Source: Verrucomicrobiota bacterium (GTDB lineage: Bacteria > Verrucomicrobiota > Verrucomicrobiia > Limisphaerales > UBA1100). Taken from it: a stretch of 39,916 nucleotides of DNA. The notes under the pieces are model-generated. The model was given only the letters and a program-made list of their open reading frames with translations. It was not told the DNA's origin and did no database searches. The DNA lies in the NCBI GenBank assembly GCA_030747505.1, contig JASLKQ010000023.1:1-39916 (forward strand), given 5' to 3'. The stretch's first letter is position 1. Each line of letters begins with the position of its first letter. A program made the translations under genes and the position numbers. Shown here piece after piece: positions 15,943-25,323 of this stretch.

Positions 15943-18900
15943 ATGTGCAAGCGCGTATCATACACTTTATTAGCGGCCATTTTGACTGGCCATTTCTTCA
16001 GCATTATGGCTGAGGATAAAGAACAGAAGAACACCGGCCAAATAAGTTATTTCAAACAAATTCGCCCCCTCTTTCAGGCACACTGCCAAGGCTGCCACCA
16101 ACCCGCAAAAGATAAGGGCGGATACATCATGACCGACTTCAAGAACCTTCTTGCGGGCGGCGATGATGAGGGGCCAGCCATTGTTCCCAATAAAATATCT
16201 GAAAGCTCGATAGTTGAACTCATCATCCCGGAAGAAAACGGCAAAGCCGCCATGCCCCGCGGAAAGAAACCCCTCCATTCAACTGAAATTGAACTGATTA
16301 AAAAATGGATCAGCCAGGGCGCCAAAGACGATACCCCAGAAGGGTCAGGCCAAAGATACACCGCAGAAAACCCACCCGTGTACACACTGCCTCCAGTTAT
16401 CACCTCAATCGATTACTCGCCGGATGGAAAACTACTCGCAATCGCCGGATTCCATGAGGTGCTCCTGCACAAGTCAGACGGATCAGGGTTGGTTGCTCGA
16501 CTCGTCGGCTTAAGTGAAAGAATAGAATCAGTTCGTTTTTCGCCGGACGGAACAAAACTGGCTGTGACCGGGGGCAAGCCAGGCCGCATGGGTGAAGTCC
16601 AAGTTTGGAATGTTGAAAATCGTTCGTTGGCAATGTCTCACCCGGTCACCTTTGATACTGCCTATGGTGCAACCTGGTCACCAGACGGAAAATCAATCGC
16701 CTTTGGCTGCGGCGACAATACTGCACGTGCCATTAACGTAAAAACCGGTGCTCAGGTCTTTTATCAAGGAGCTCACACCGATTGGGTTCTCGGCACCGCC
16801 TTTGATATAGAAGGCAAACACCTTATTTCCGTCGGACGGGATATGACAGCCAAGCTGACGGTTTTTGCCGATTCAAGATTTATTGACAATATCACCTCTA
16901 TCACCCCCAAAGCCCTCAAAGGAGGTATAGCCGCTATCGACCGCCACCCTAAACATGAACATATTCTGGTCGGAGGATCAGATGGAGCACCACAGCTCTT
17001 CCGTATATTTAGACAAACCAAGCGAGTAATCGGTGATAATGCTAATTTGCTGAAAAAATTCCCGGAAATGACAGGTCGCGTCTTTGATGTCCGCTTCAAC
17101 AAGGCAGGCACGGCCTTTGCCGCTGGAAGCAGTCTCGATGGCGAAGGGCAAATAGCTATTTTTGCCGCCAACGTTCCAGAGAAAATTCCCGATGACATAA
17201 AGAAGATTCAGGCCAAGCGGACCCGAAGCCGTAATGCGGGGGAAGTGCAAAAACTGGATAAATTTCTAACAAGCGGTGTAAAAGAAATCGCCAAAGTCGA
17301 TATTCCTGATTCCGGGATATACGCCATAGCCTTCAGCCCCGACAGTAAAACACTCGCCGCTACAGGCAGTGATGGACACATAAGATTGCTCGATGCCACT
17401 AACGGAAAAGAAATTAAAAAATTCCTTCCGGTAACCCTAGGCCAGCCAAAGAAACAAATAATTATAGCTCACAACGACATCCCAACCTCAAAAGAGGATA
17501 TCAAATTTGAGTCCCTTCCGAAAGGGTTCAAACTGAGCAGAATTACTATTGAGCCAAAGCAGATCCAACTCACTGGACCCAGCGATTATGCTCAAATCCT
17601 GGTTACCGCCGAACTTAGCAATGGTGCAAGAGCAGATGTTACCCGCATGGTAAAAATGAAGGCAGAAGGCTCTGTGGCAACCGCTTCCCTTCGCGGCAGA
17701 ATCACTCCCACTGATGATGGAGAGGGCACGCTCACCGTAGAGATTGGCGGCCATAAGGCTCATGCGCCCATCACTGTAAAAGGAATTTCGACAAAGAAAA
17801 AAATAGATTACGTGCAGGACGTCATGCCTGTTCTGTCAAAGTTGGGATGCAACGCGGGCACCTGCCACGGATCGAAAGATGGAAAAAACGGATTTAAGCT
17901 ATCCTTGCGCGGGTATGACCCAATTTATGACGTGCGCGCCTTCACTGAAGAACTGGCCAGCCGCCGTGTCAACATCGCCTCTCCGACCGACAGCCTTATG
18001 CTTCTAAAAGCAATTGGTGCTGTCCCCCACGAAGGAGCGCAGGTAACAAAACCTGGGTCTAAATATCACCAAATCCTTCATGAATGGATTGCCAACGGAG
18101 CAAAACTTAATCTCAAGTCAAGTCGAGTGGCTTCTATCGAATTATACCCCGAAAATCCTGTTATACAGAATATTGACGGCAAACAACAGATGCGCGTCCT
18201 AGCCACCTACACAGATGGTACAAAACGCGACGTTACAGCTGAATCATTTATTGAAAGCGGAAATACCGACGTTGCCAAAACAGATGAAGGAGGACTAGTC
18301 ACTGTCGAAAGACGAGGCGAAGCAGCTGTCCTTGCAAGATTCGAAGGGGCCTATGCAGCTACAACAATTACTGCAATGGGTGACCGCACAGGCTTTATCT
18401 GGAAAAAACCCGAAACATGGAGCCAGATTGACAAGTTCACTGCAAACAAGTGGGAACGGATGAAAATTGAGCCCGCTGGACTATGTAGCGACGCAGATTT
18501 TGTCCGCCGAGTTCATCTTGACCTTACAGGGCTGCCTCCCACCTCAGAAGCTGTGAAGAAATTCCTGGCCGACAAAAGAGACACACGCACCAAACGAAAT
18601 GAGCTAGTCGATCAACTTATCGGTCATGACGATTACGTTGACCACTGGGCGAACAAATGGGCCGACCTGCTCCAGGTGAACCGTAAGTTCCTGGGAGCTG
18701 AAGGTGCCAAATCCTTTCGAGAGTGGATTCGTAACGAGGTTAAAATGAATACTCCTTACGATGAGTTCGCTCGAAAAATTATAACCGCTTCTGGATCAAA
18801 TAAATCCAATCCGCCTGCCAGTTATTACAAGATTCTTCGCACCCCGGATGCCATCATGGAAAACACCACTCACCTGTGGCTTGCTACACGATTTAATTGC

Positions 18901-21048
18901 AATAAATGCCACGACCATCCTTTCGAAAGGTGGACTCAAGACCAATACTATGAAACAGCCGCATTTTTTGCTCAGGTAGGGCTAAAGAATGACACAAAAA
19001 ATAGCGGGAAAAAAACCGTAGGAGGAACAGCTGTTGAGGGCAAAAAGCCCCTCTATGAAGAAATTTACGACAAACCTAATGGAGATATTAAACATGAACG
19101 CACAGGGGCGGTTACCGCTCCTCAGTTCCCGTTTGAAGCAAAATATACAAAAAAAGAAAAATCCACTCGCAGGCAAAACATCGCGGCATGGATGACCAGC
19201 TCTGATAATCAGTACTTTGCCAAAAGCTATGTCAATCGGCTTTGGGGATACCTGCTAGGAGTTGGAATTATTGAGCCGCTCGATGACATTAGAGCTGGCA
19301 ACCCGCCGACCAACCCTGAACTTTTGGATTGGCTAACGACTGAGTTTATCAAAAGCGGATTTAACGCGCAGCACATGGTTAAGACGATATGCAAAAGCCG
19401 CACCTATCAACTATCCATTTCCTCCAACAAGTGGAATGAAGATGATACGATCAACTACTCACATGCCCTGCCCCGCCGCCTCCCTGCTGAAGTTCTTTTT
19501 GATGCCATCTATCATGCCACCGGTGCACAAACCAAAATACCTGGGGTAGCCCCGGGCACTCGAGCTGCCTCTCTGCCGGATGTTGGAGTCAAACTTCCTG
19601 ATGGCTTTTTAGGGACACTGGGCAGGCCCCCCAGAGAAAGTGCTTGCGAGTGTGAACGGGTTAACGGGCTTCAATTAGGGCCCATTATGGCACTTATTAC
19701 CGGCCCCACGGTTGACACCGCTATCAGTGACCCGAAAAACGCCATAGCCAAACTGGTTGCCGAACAAGCCGATGATGCAAAACTGGTAAACGAGCTCTAC
19801 CTGCGAATCCTAAATCGACCGGCAAAAGAGACTGAAATTGAAAAAGCAATCAACATGCTTCAGTCCATTGAACGGGACCACAAAAATCTTCTTGATGAAA
19901 TAGTTGCATACCAAAAGAGACTAAAGCCAAAGACCGCTGAACGTGAAAAACAAAGGCAAGCTGGAATATCAGAAGCACAAGACAAGCTTGATGCATACAA
20001 AAAGGAAATAGCACCTCGCGAAAAGAAGCTTGATGATGAGCGTAATGCCAAAATCATGAGCGCAGAGAAAAACCTCAAGGAATATGAGAACACATTGGGG
20101 GAGAAGTATACTGCATGGCTCACCAACCCCACAGGCAAAACCTCCTGGAGCATATTGGAAGCAACCAAACTGGAGTCTAAAATTGGGACGACCCTAGCCA
20201 AGGAAAAGGACGGGGTTATTTTCGCCAGCGGCAAAAATGGAAAAGACACCTTTACCGTAACAACTGAAACATCTTTCAAAAATATTACCGGCATTCGCCT
20301 TGAAGCACTTGCCGACAAGCGCCTCCCGAAGAACGGTCCCGGAAGAGCTCCTGGTGATGGCAATTTTGTTCTGACTGAACTGGAAGTCTTGTGGGCCTCA
20401 AAAGATAAGCCTGACGAGAAAAAGAAACTTAAGCTGACAAACGCCAAGGCTGATTTCAGTCAAGGGAACTACGCGGTAGCCACCGCCATTGATGGAAAAC
20501 TCGCTCCAACCAATAACGGTTGGGCGGTTTCCCCACAACTCGGCAAACCCCACATTGCCTCCTTTGAAATAGCCCAGGCCCCGAAACACGAGGGGCCAAT
20601 CCATCTTATTTTTGTCATGAAACAGGAATTCACAGGCAATAATTGGCAACTGGGCAAATTCCGATGGTCTACAACTGACAGCAAAAAACCCCTTAACTTT
20701 GGTCATCCCGGGAATATTAGCGCGCTCCTTGCCCTCGCCGCAGATAAACGTAATGACAAGCAGAAGAAGCAGCTCAATGACTATTTTCGCAAACAGGACG
20801 GAGAACTTCAAAAGCGGATTAAAGCATCTGCTGACGCCAAGAAACCAAGAGCGAAAGACAAGAAGCTGACTGAACTGGAAGGATACGTTTTGCGAGCCAG
20901 TGCTCCATTGGTCGAAGATCCCAAACTAACATCATTAAAGAGAGCGGTTGAACTCAGTAAAAAGCAGATTACCAATAAACGTCTATATGGAGCACAGGAT
21001 ATTGCGTGGGCTCTCATCAATAACCCAGCATTCCTGTTTAACCACTAA
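15943..21048 (+). CDS. Giant secreted multidomain protein: cytochrome-like, WD40 propeller, Ig-like, DUF1549, DUF1553
   Basis: 1701 residues, exported by an N-terminal signal peptide (about 1-23, cut near IMAED). Visible order: a PSCyt1-type domain with the heme motif C48-Q-G-C51-H52; seven WD40-like blades (about 150-495) with repeats such as [24 protein letters not shown] and [12 protein letters not shown]; an Ig/BIG2-like domain (about 530-615); a second cytochrome-like domain with C636-x4-C641-H642; another Ig-like domain (about 730-815); DUF1549/PSCyt2 (about 836-1010) with C986-N-K-C989-H990; DUF1553/PSD1 (about 1075-1290) with CECERVNG; a charged coiled coil (about 1300-1390); a beta-rich domain (about 1391-1580); and a closing DUF1553-like end ([17 protein letters not shown]). 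Such proteins are abundant in Planctomycetota and Verrucomicrobiota and pair with DUF1501 proteins. Their function is unproven; extracellular glycan oxidation or redox is often suggested. Confidence 0.9.
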   Translation: MCKRVSYTLLAAILTGHFFSIMAEDKEQKNTGQISYFKQIRPLFQAHCQGCHQPAKDKGGYIMTDFKNLLAGGDDEGPAIVPNKISESSIVELIIPEENGKAAMPRGKKPLHSTEIELIKKWISQGAKDDTPEGSGQRYTAENPPVYTLPPVITSIDYSPDGKLLAIAGFHEVLLHKSDGSGLVARLVGLSERIESVRFSPDGTKLAVTGGKPGRMGEVQVWNVENRSLAMSHPVTFDTAYGATWSPDGKSIAFGCGDNTARAINVKTGAQVFYQGAHTDWVLGTAFDIEGKHLISVGRDMTAKLTVFADSRFIDNITSITPKALKGGIAAIDRHPKHEHILVGGSDGAPQLFRIFRQTKRVIGDNANLLKKFPEMTGRVFDVRFNKAGTAFAAGSSLDGEGQIAIFAANVPEKIPDDIKKIQAKRTRSRNAGEVQKLDKFLTSGVKEIAKVDIPDSGIYAIAFSPDSKTLAATGSDGHIRLLDATNGKEIKKFLPVTLGQPKKQIIIAHNDIPTSKEDIKFESLPKGFKLSRITIEPKQIQLTGPSDYAQILVTAELSNGARADVTRMVKMKAEGSVATASLRGRITPTDDGEGTLTVEIGGHKAHAPITVKGISTKKKIDYVQDVMPVLSKLGCNAGTCHGSKDGKNGFKLSLRGYDPIYDVRAFTEELASRRVNIASPTDSLMLLKAIGAVPHEGAQVTKPGSKYHQILHEWIANGAKLNLKSSRVASIELYPENPVIQNIDGKQQMRVLATYTDGTKRDVTAESFIESGNTDVAKTDEGGLVTVERRGEAAVLARFEGAYAATTITAMGDRTGFIWKKPETWSQIDKFTANKWERMKIEPAGLCSDADFVRRVHLDLTGLPPTSEAVKKFLADKRDTRTKRNELVDQLIGHDDYVDHWANKWADLLQVNRKFLGAEGAKSFREWIRNEVKMNTPYDEFARKIITASGSNKSNPPASYYKILRTPDAIMENTTHLWLATRFNCNKCHDHPFERWTQDQYYETAAFFAQVGLKNDTKNSGKKTVGGTAVEGKKPLYEEIYDKPNGDIKHERTGAVTAPQFPFEAKYTKKEKSTRRQNIAAWMTSSDNQYFAKSYVNRLWGYLLGVGIIEPLDDIRAGNPPTNPELLDWLTTEFIKSGFNAQHMVKTICKSRTYQLSISSNKWNEDDTINYSHALPRRLPAEVLFDAIYHATGAQTKIPGVAPGTRAASLPDVGVKLPDGFLGTLGRPPRESACECERVNGLQLGPIMALITGPTVDTAISDPKNAIAKLVAEQADDAKLVNELYLRILNRPAKETEIEKAINMLQSIERDHKNLLDEIVAYQKRLKPKTAEREKQRQAGISEAQDKLDAYKKEIAPREKKLDDERNAKIMSAEKNLKEYENTLGEKYTAWLTNPTGKTSWSILEATKLESKIGTTLAKEKDGVIFASGKNGKDTFTVTTETSFKNITGIRLEALADKRLPKNGPGRAPGDGNFVLTELEVLWASKDKPDEKKKLKLTNAKADFSQGNYAVATAIDGKLAPTNNGWAVSPQLGKPHIASFEIAQAPKHEGPIHLIFVMKQEFTGNNWQLGKFRWSTTDSKKPLNFGHPGNISALLALAADKRNDKQKKQLNDYFRKQDGELQKRIKASADAKKPRAKDKKLTELEGYVLRASAPLVEDPKLTSLKRAVELSKKQITNKRLYGAQDIAWALINNPAFLFNH

Positions 21049-21098
21049 ATCTCGACAAAAAATATAAGTTAATTAATATACAAAGAACGGAGCAAACC

Positions 21099-22568
21099 AT
21101 GATTAGAGTACCTGGAGAACTTGGAAAAGATATGTGCGACAGCCATTTAGGCATGACCAGGCGTGATGTGTTGCGTGTAGGCGGTTCGGGCATGCTTGGC
21201 CTTTCACTTGGTGGTATGCTTGAAATGCAGGCGCAGGCCAAAGAAACAAAGATCAGCGGAGGCCCCGGCTGGGGCAAAGCCAAGAGTGTTATTCTACTCT
21301 ACTTGCAGGGAGGCCCGAGTCATCTCGATCTTTGGGACCCAAAGCCAGATGCCCCAAGCAATGTAAAGTCCATATTCAAGCCCATCAAAACCAAACTGCC
21401 GGGGGTTAACTTCACCGAGTTACTTCCCAATTTGGCGAAAGTGAATGATAAATTCACCATGATGCGGTCGGTAAGCTACACCCCCAATGGTCTCTTTAAC
21501 CACACCGCCGCCATCTACCAAATGATGACCGGCTACACGACAGATAAGGTTAGCGCATCTGGCCAGCTTGAACCGCCAAGCCCCAAGGATTTTCCCAATT
21601 TCGGATCAAACATCATCCGACTCAAGCCCCAAGAGGAACCCATGCTTCCATTTGTAATGCTCCCCCGTCCACTGCAGGAGAGCAATGTGGTCGGCAAAGG
21701 TGGCACCGCCGGATTCCTGGGGAAGGCATATGACCCCTACTACCTATATCCCTCTGGCGATGACATGGATATGAACAAGATGGCTCGCGTAAAAACAGAT
21801 GACCTTCAAATGCGACCAGAGGTCTTCAGTCACCGGCTGCGCCGCCGCGCCCGTTTGCGTGACGCTGTCAATGATGCTATGCCTGAAATTGATAAGGCTG
21901 TTTCAAAATACAATTTAAACCAATACTACGATCAAGCACTCAATCTGATCGTTAGCGGACGAGCACGGAATGCATTTGACCTAAAACAGGAAAACGCAAA
22001 AACACACGATCTATATGGCCGGAACACATTCGGCCAAAGCTGCCTTCTCGCTCGCCGTTTGGTTGAAGCAGGCACCAAAGTTGTGGAGGTCGTTTGGCCC
22101 AAGGTTGCCAATAGCAACAACCATTCTTGGGACGTACATCAAGGACTACCCAAACGGATGAAGGAGCAATCTGCCCCCATGCTTGACCGCGGACTTTCGG
22201 GGCTATTTGCCGATCTTGACGAACGCGGCATGCTTGAGGACACAATGGTTCTCTGTGTAGGAGAATTCGGGCGCAGCCCACAAATGGGCCTCTCTACAAG
22301 CGGAAACAACAACAGTGCTGACGGACGCGACCACTGGCCCTATTGTTACACTGGCGTTATCGGTGGTGCAGGAATAAAGCGAGGGAATATTTTTGGTAAA
22401 TCAGATAAAACAGGCAGTGCCCCTGTTGAAGATCAGATTCATCCTACAGAACTTCTCGCAACGATCTATCATGCTTTTGGCATCAATCCTCAAACGGTCG
22501 TGTACAACCACCTAAACCAACCCCGGGAACTTGTAAAAGCTGAAGCACAACTCAAGTTGTTCGGTTAA
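21099..22568 (+). CDS. DUF1501 family protein with twin-arginine signal
   Basis: 489 residues, DUF1501 (sulfatase/alkaline-phosphatase-like fold). The N-terminus carries a Tat signal: T20-R21-R22-D-V-L-R followed by a Gly/Leu-rich core and an AQA cleavage site near residue 47. Family landmarks are [32 protein letters not shown] and GRDHWPY. The ATG at 21099 follows GGAG at good distance and 50 bases after the giant gene stop, so the two form an operon, the usual arrangement of DUF1549/DUF1553 and DUF1501. Export by Tat implies folding, probably with metal, in the cytoplasm; tatA and tatC are encoded about 5 kb downstream. The reaction is unknown. Confidence 0.9.
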   Translation: MIRVPGELGKDMCDSHLGMTRRDVLRVGGSGMLGLSLGGMLEMQAQAKETKISGGPGWGKAKSVILLYLQGGPSHLDLWDPKPDAPSNVKSIFKPIKTKLPGVNFTELLPNLAKVNDKFTMMRSVSYTPNGLFNHTAAIYQMMTGYTTDKVSASGQLEPPSPKDFPNFGSNIIRLKPQEEPMLPFVMLPRPLQESNVVGKGGTAGFLGKAYDPYYLYPSGDDMDMNKMARVKTDDLQMRPEVFSHRLRRRARLRDAVNDAMPEIDKAVSKYNLNQYYDQALNLIVSGRARNAFDLKQENAKTHDLYGRNTFGQSCLLARRLVEAGTKVVEVVWPKVANSNNHSWDVHQGLPKRMKEQSAPMLDRGLSGLFADLDERGMLEDTMVLCVGEFGRSPQMGLSTSGNNNSADGRDHWPYCYTGVIGGAGIKRGNIFGKSDKTGSAPVEDQIHPTELLATIYHAFGINPQTVVYNHLNQPRELVKAEAQLKLFG

Positions 22569-22592
22569 AACCAAGGTGCAGCAGAAAATTTC

Positions 22593-22617
22593 AAGCCTGG
22601 CAAAAGCCGGGCTTTTT
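22593..22617 (+). terminator. Rho-independent terminator after the DUF1501 gene
   Basis: AAGCCTGGC (22593-22601), loop AAAA, GCCGGGCTT (22606-22614) with one G-U pair, followed by more T. It begins 25 bases after the DUF1501 stop and overlaps the stop of the convergent dehydratase gene. The reverse strand lacks a clean T run, so it serves mainly the plus strand. Confidence 0.88.
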
Positions 22618-24418
22618 AGTGATTACGTCGAGGAACAATGTTCCCGACTTCTCTATATTTGGTAGCCAACTCCAAGCACCCTCCCGTTGAAAGCTGCCCA
22701 ACACATCCACGATAAATTTCCTGCCAAGGCGTTTGGTTCTCCAATTCTGGCTTCACATATTCTTCACGCCTTTTACTTAGCTCCTTCTCATTCACCAAAA
22801 GGTTCACCTCGCATTTGTTTAAGTCCACCCGCACTTCATCCCCTGTTTCGAGCAGCGCAAGATTGCCGCCTACAGCTGATTCGGGAGAAATATTAAGAAT
22901 ACTAGGACTCGCTGCAGTGCCACTCTGACGACCATCACCCATGGTAGGCAACGTATCCATGCCACGCTTAATCATATCTGCAGGGGGCTGCATGTTGACC
23001 ACTTCAGCTGACCCGGGGTAGCCCACTGGACCACACCCTCGAATCGCAAGCAAACAGGATTCATCTATGTTAAGTTCAGGGTCATCAATGCGCGCGTGGT
23101 AATCCTCTGGCCCATCAAACACGATACATCGAGCCGTAAAACAATTTTCCTCGCCCCCTTTTGACAGGTACTTGTCCCGGAAACCCTCACTAATAACACA
23201 TGTCTTTATTAGCGCACCCTCAAAGAGATTGCCCGAAAGCACAAGGAATCCGGCCTTTTCCTGTAACGGTTTATTATAGGGACGGATTACCTCTTCATCT
23301 TGGATTGAACCTTGCGCTATATTTTTTGCAACTGATTGGCCGGTTACCGTATCACAATCTCCATTTAACTTTCCCTGTTTCATCAACTCATTCATTACTG
23401 CGGGCACCCCCCCAGCACGATGGAAGGATTCCCCCAAATAGGCACCGGCAGGCTGGCAGTTCACTAGAAGTGGAATCTCATGGCCAATATCCTGCCAGTC
23501 TTGAAGGGATAGCTCCACACCCACATGACGAGCAATTGCCGTGAGGTGAATTGGGCAGTTTGTCGAGCCTCCCAGGGCGGTATTGACAACAATTGCATTT
23601 TCGAAGGCTTGAGGCGTCAATACTTTGGATGGCCGTAAGTCTTCCCCCACCATCTCCACAATTCTTACCCCGGTACGATAGCTCATCTGCAACCTCTCCC
23701 GATACGGAGCCGGAATAGAAGCGCAACCGGGCAACGACATGCCCAATGCCTCAGCGAGACAATTCATTGAAAGAGCCGTTCCCATGGTATTGCAATGACC
23801 CGCACTGGGGGATGATGAAGCAACCTGTTCTATAAATTGTTCGTAGGATAAATCCCCTTGAGCATGAGATTTCCTGCCTTCCCATAACATCGTCCCCGAA
23901 CCAGCAAGTTTCCCGTTGTGCCAACCGTCGAGCATGGGGCCACCACTTAGAATAATCGCCGGAATGTCCACTGTCGCAGCAGCCATCAGGCAAGCAGGAG
24001 TGGTTTTGTCGCATCCGGTTGTTAGAACAACCCCATCAAAGGGATATCCGTGAAGAATCTCCACCAGACCCAGATATGCCAGATTGCGATCCAGCGCAGC
24101 AGTTGGTCGACGACAGCTTTCCTGTATGGGATGGACCGGAAATTCAATGGGAATCCCGCCTCCTACCCGAACGCCTTCCTTTGCACGCTTTACGGTTTCC
24201 TGATGCCCCCTGTTGCACGGAGTAAGATCACTGCCAGTTTGAGCTATGCCGATTATCGGTTTCCCTGACTGAAGTTCTTCACGGGTCAACCCATAATTCA
24301 GGTAGCGCTCCATATAGATGGCCGTCATGCCCGCATCCTCAGGATCATTAAACCAATGTTCGCTACGCAATTTTCCCCCGCCGTGTTCCACAGGGCACTC
24401 ATAACCGATTGAAGTCAT
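22616..24418 (-). CDS. Sugar-acid dehydratase, D-xylonate dehydratase-like (IlvD/Edd family)
   Basis: 600 residues from the ATG at 24418. An in-frame TTG at 24463 would add 15 residues and nearly abut the divergent gene, so I prefer the ATG. The sequence is very close to Caulobacter xylonate dehydratase XylD as I recall it (HWFNDPED, GIAQTGSDLTPCNR, RRPTAALDRNL, MLDGWHNGKL, GDGRQSGTA). The three iron-sulfur cysteines are Cys68, Cys136 and Cys209, each offset by 8 from XylD. It should dehydrate an aldonate (xylonate, arabonate, fuconate or similar) to the 2-keto-3-deoxy acid with a [2Fe-2S] cluster. It is not a biosynthetic IlvD. It is divergent from an SDR gene, a likely pathway partner. Confidence 0.85.
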   Translation of the reverse strand: MTSIGYECPVEHGGGKLRSEHWFNDPEDAGMTAIYMERYLNYGLTREELQSGKPIIGIAQTGSDLTPCNRGHQETVKRAKEGVRVGGGIPIEFPVHPIQESCRRPTAALDRNLAYLGLVEILHGYPFDGVVLTTGCDKTTPACLMAAATVDIPAIILSGGPMLDGWHNGKLAGSGTMLWEGRKSHAQGDLSYEQFIEQVASSSPSAGHCNTMGTALSMNCLAEALGMSLPGCASIPAPYRERLQMSYRTGVRIVEMVGEDLRPSKVLTPQAFENAIVVNTALGGSTNCPIHLTAIARHVGVELSLQDWQDIGHEIPLLVNCQPAGAYLGESFHRAGGVPAVMNELMKQGKLNGDCDTVTGQSVAKNIAQGSIQDEEVIRPYNKPLQEKAGFLVLSGNLFEGALIKTCVISEGFRDKYLSKGGEENCFTARCIVFDGPEDYHARIDDPELNIDESCLLAIRGCGPVGYPGSAEVVNMQPPADMIKRGMDTLPTMGDGRQSGTAASPSILNISPESAVGGNLALLETGDEVRVDLNKCEVNLLVNEKELSKRREEYVKPELENQTPWQEIYRGCVGQLSTGGCLELATKYREVGNIVPRRNH

Positions 24419-24428
24419 GCTGTCAGCC

Positions 24429-24441
24429 GCAATAGTATTGC
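24429..24441. promoter_or_regulatory. Palindrome between divergent dehydratase and SDR genes
   Basis: GCAATA-G-TATTGC, a perfect 6+1+6 palindrome, lies in the 54 bases between the start of the dehydratase (24418) and the SDR (24473). A single small operator controlling both genes would be placed exactly here. The protein that binds is unknown. Confidence 0.4.
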
Positions 24442-24472
24442 CTGAGGGTGATACTTTCCCCAAAGTTGCCCC

Positions 24473-25240
24473 ATGTTCTCTTTAAACGGCAAAAGCACTG
24501 TTGTTACCGGAGGAGGTTCAGGTATTGGCCTTGCAATATCAAAAGCCTTCGCCAGGCAAGGGGCACAGGTGAGTATTCTGGAAGTTGATGCCGAAGCGGG
24601 AGAAGCAGCAGCCCGGGAAATCAATGAGGAAAATGGAATGGCCGAATCCTACACCTGTGATGTCAGTCAACAGGCCGAGGTGAAAATGATTTTCGATGAG
24701 ATCGCCGGGAAACACCCGATTGACTGCCTAATTAACAACGCCGGCATCGCCCATGTGGGAAACGTTCTTAACACCACTGAAGAGGACTTCGATCGCGTAT
24801 TAAACATAAATGTAAAGGGAGTCTACAACTGCCTCCAGGCGGGAGTAAGCCACATGAAGTCAAGAGGAGGGGCAATCGTAAACATCGCCTCCACGGTTAG
24901 TGTCATGGCTATCGATGACCGGTTTGCCTACTCAACCAGCAAAGGAGCCGTGCTTTCCATGACCTATGCAGTGGCCCGAGATTTCCTGAAACATAAGATT
25001 CGTTGCAATGCCATCCTGCCCGCGCGCATCCATACACCCTTTGTAGATGGGTTTATCAAAAATAATTATCCGGACAACGTTGAGGAGATGTTCAAGAAAC
25101 TCTCCGATGCCCAACCGATCGGGCGCATGGGCAAGCCCGAAGAAGTCGCGGCCATGGCGGTATTCCTGTGTAGCGATGAAGCCTCATTTATCACCGGTTG
25201 CCCCTACCCGGTGGACGGCGGCACATTATACATCCGATAA
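24473..25240 (+). CDS. Short-chain dehydrogenase/reductase, probably sugar-acid specific
   Basis: 255 residues, classical SDR. The NAD(P)-binding motif is TGGGSGIG (12-19), NNAG is at 88-91, and the catalytic triad is Ser140, Tyr153 and Lys157. The C-terminal signature PARIHTPFVDGFIKNNYP and PIGRMGKPEEVA resembles SDRs found with L-fuconate/L-rhamnonate pathways (2-keto-3-deoxy acid dehydrogenases), from memory. It is divergent from the sugar-acid dehydratase, which supports a role on that enzyme's product. No strong Shine-Dalgarno precedes the ATG. Confidence 0.85.
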   Translation: MFSLNGKSTVVTGGGSGIGLAISKAFARQGAQVSILEVDAEAGEAAAREINEENGMAESYTCDVSQQAEVKMIFDEIAGKHPIDCLINNAGIAHVGNVLNTTEEDFDRVLNINVKGVYNCLQAGVSHMKSRGGAIVNIASTVSVMAIDDRFAYSTSKGAVLSMTYAVARDFLKHKIRCNAILPARIHTPFVDGFIKNNYPDNVEEMFKKLSDAQPIGRMGKPEEVAAMAVFLCSDEASFITGCPYPVDGGTLYIR

Positions 25241-25300
25241 TATAAGGCCCTCCTCTGAATTCCACCACTGCTCAAAACTCACCCTTGCAGGCTGACTCGG

Positions 25301-25320
25301 CTTGTGAAAGCTTTCACAAG
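25301..25320. promoter_or_regulatory. Perfect 20-bp palindrome before the aminotransferase start
   Basis: The half-site CTTGTGAAAG (25301-25310) is followed directly by its exact reverse complement CTTTCACAAG (25311-25320), ending 3 bases before the ATG at 25324. The core TGAAAGCTTTCA resembles LacI-family operators, although those usually have CG at the centre. It could also fold as an RNA hairpin that covers the ribosome site. It is the longest perfect palindrome I noticed in the window. Confidence 0.6.
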
Positions 25321-25323
25321 CAC

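Noticed and set aside
19860-20447. A 195-codon minus-strand frame with hydrophobic, Ser/Phe-rich product
   Set aside because: It is the antisense of the Lys/Glu-rich coiled coil of the giant protein; complement of such codons gives Phe, Leu and Ser by necessity.
24419-24463. TTG at 24463 as the dehydratase start
   Set aside because: The extra 15 residues have no counterpart in XylD-like enzymes, and the start would lie 9 bases from the divergent SDR start, leaving no promoter space.
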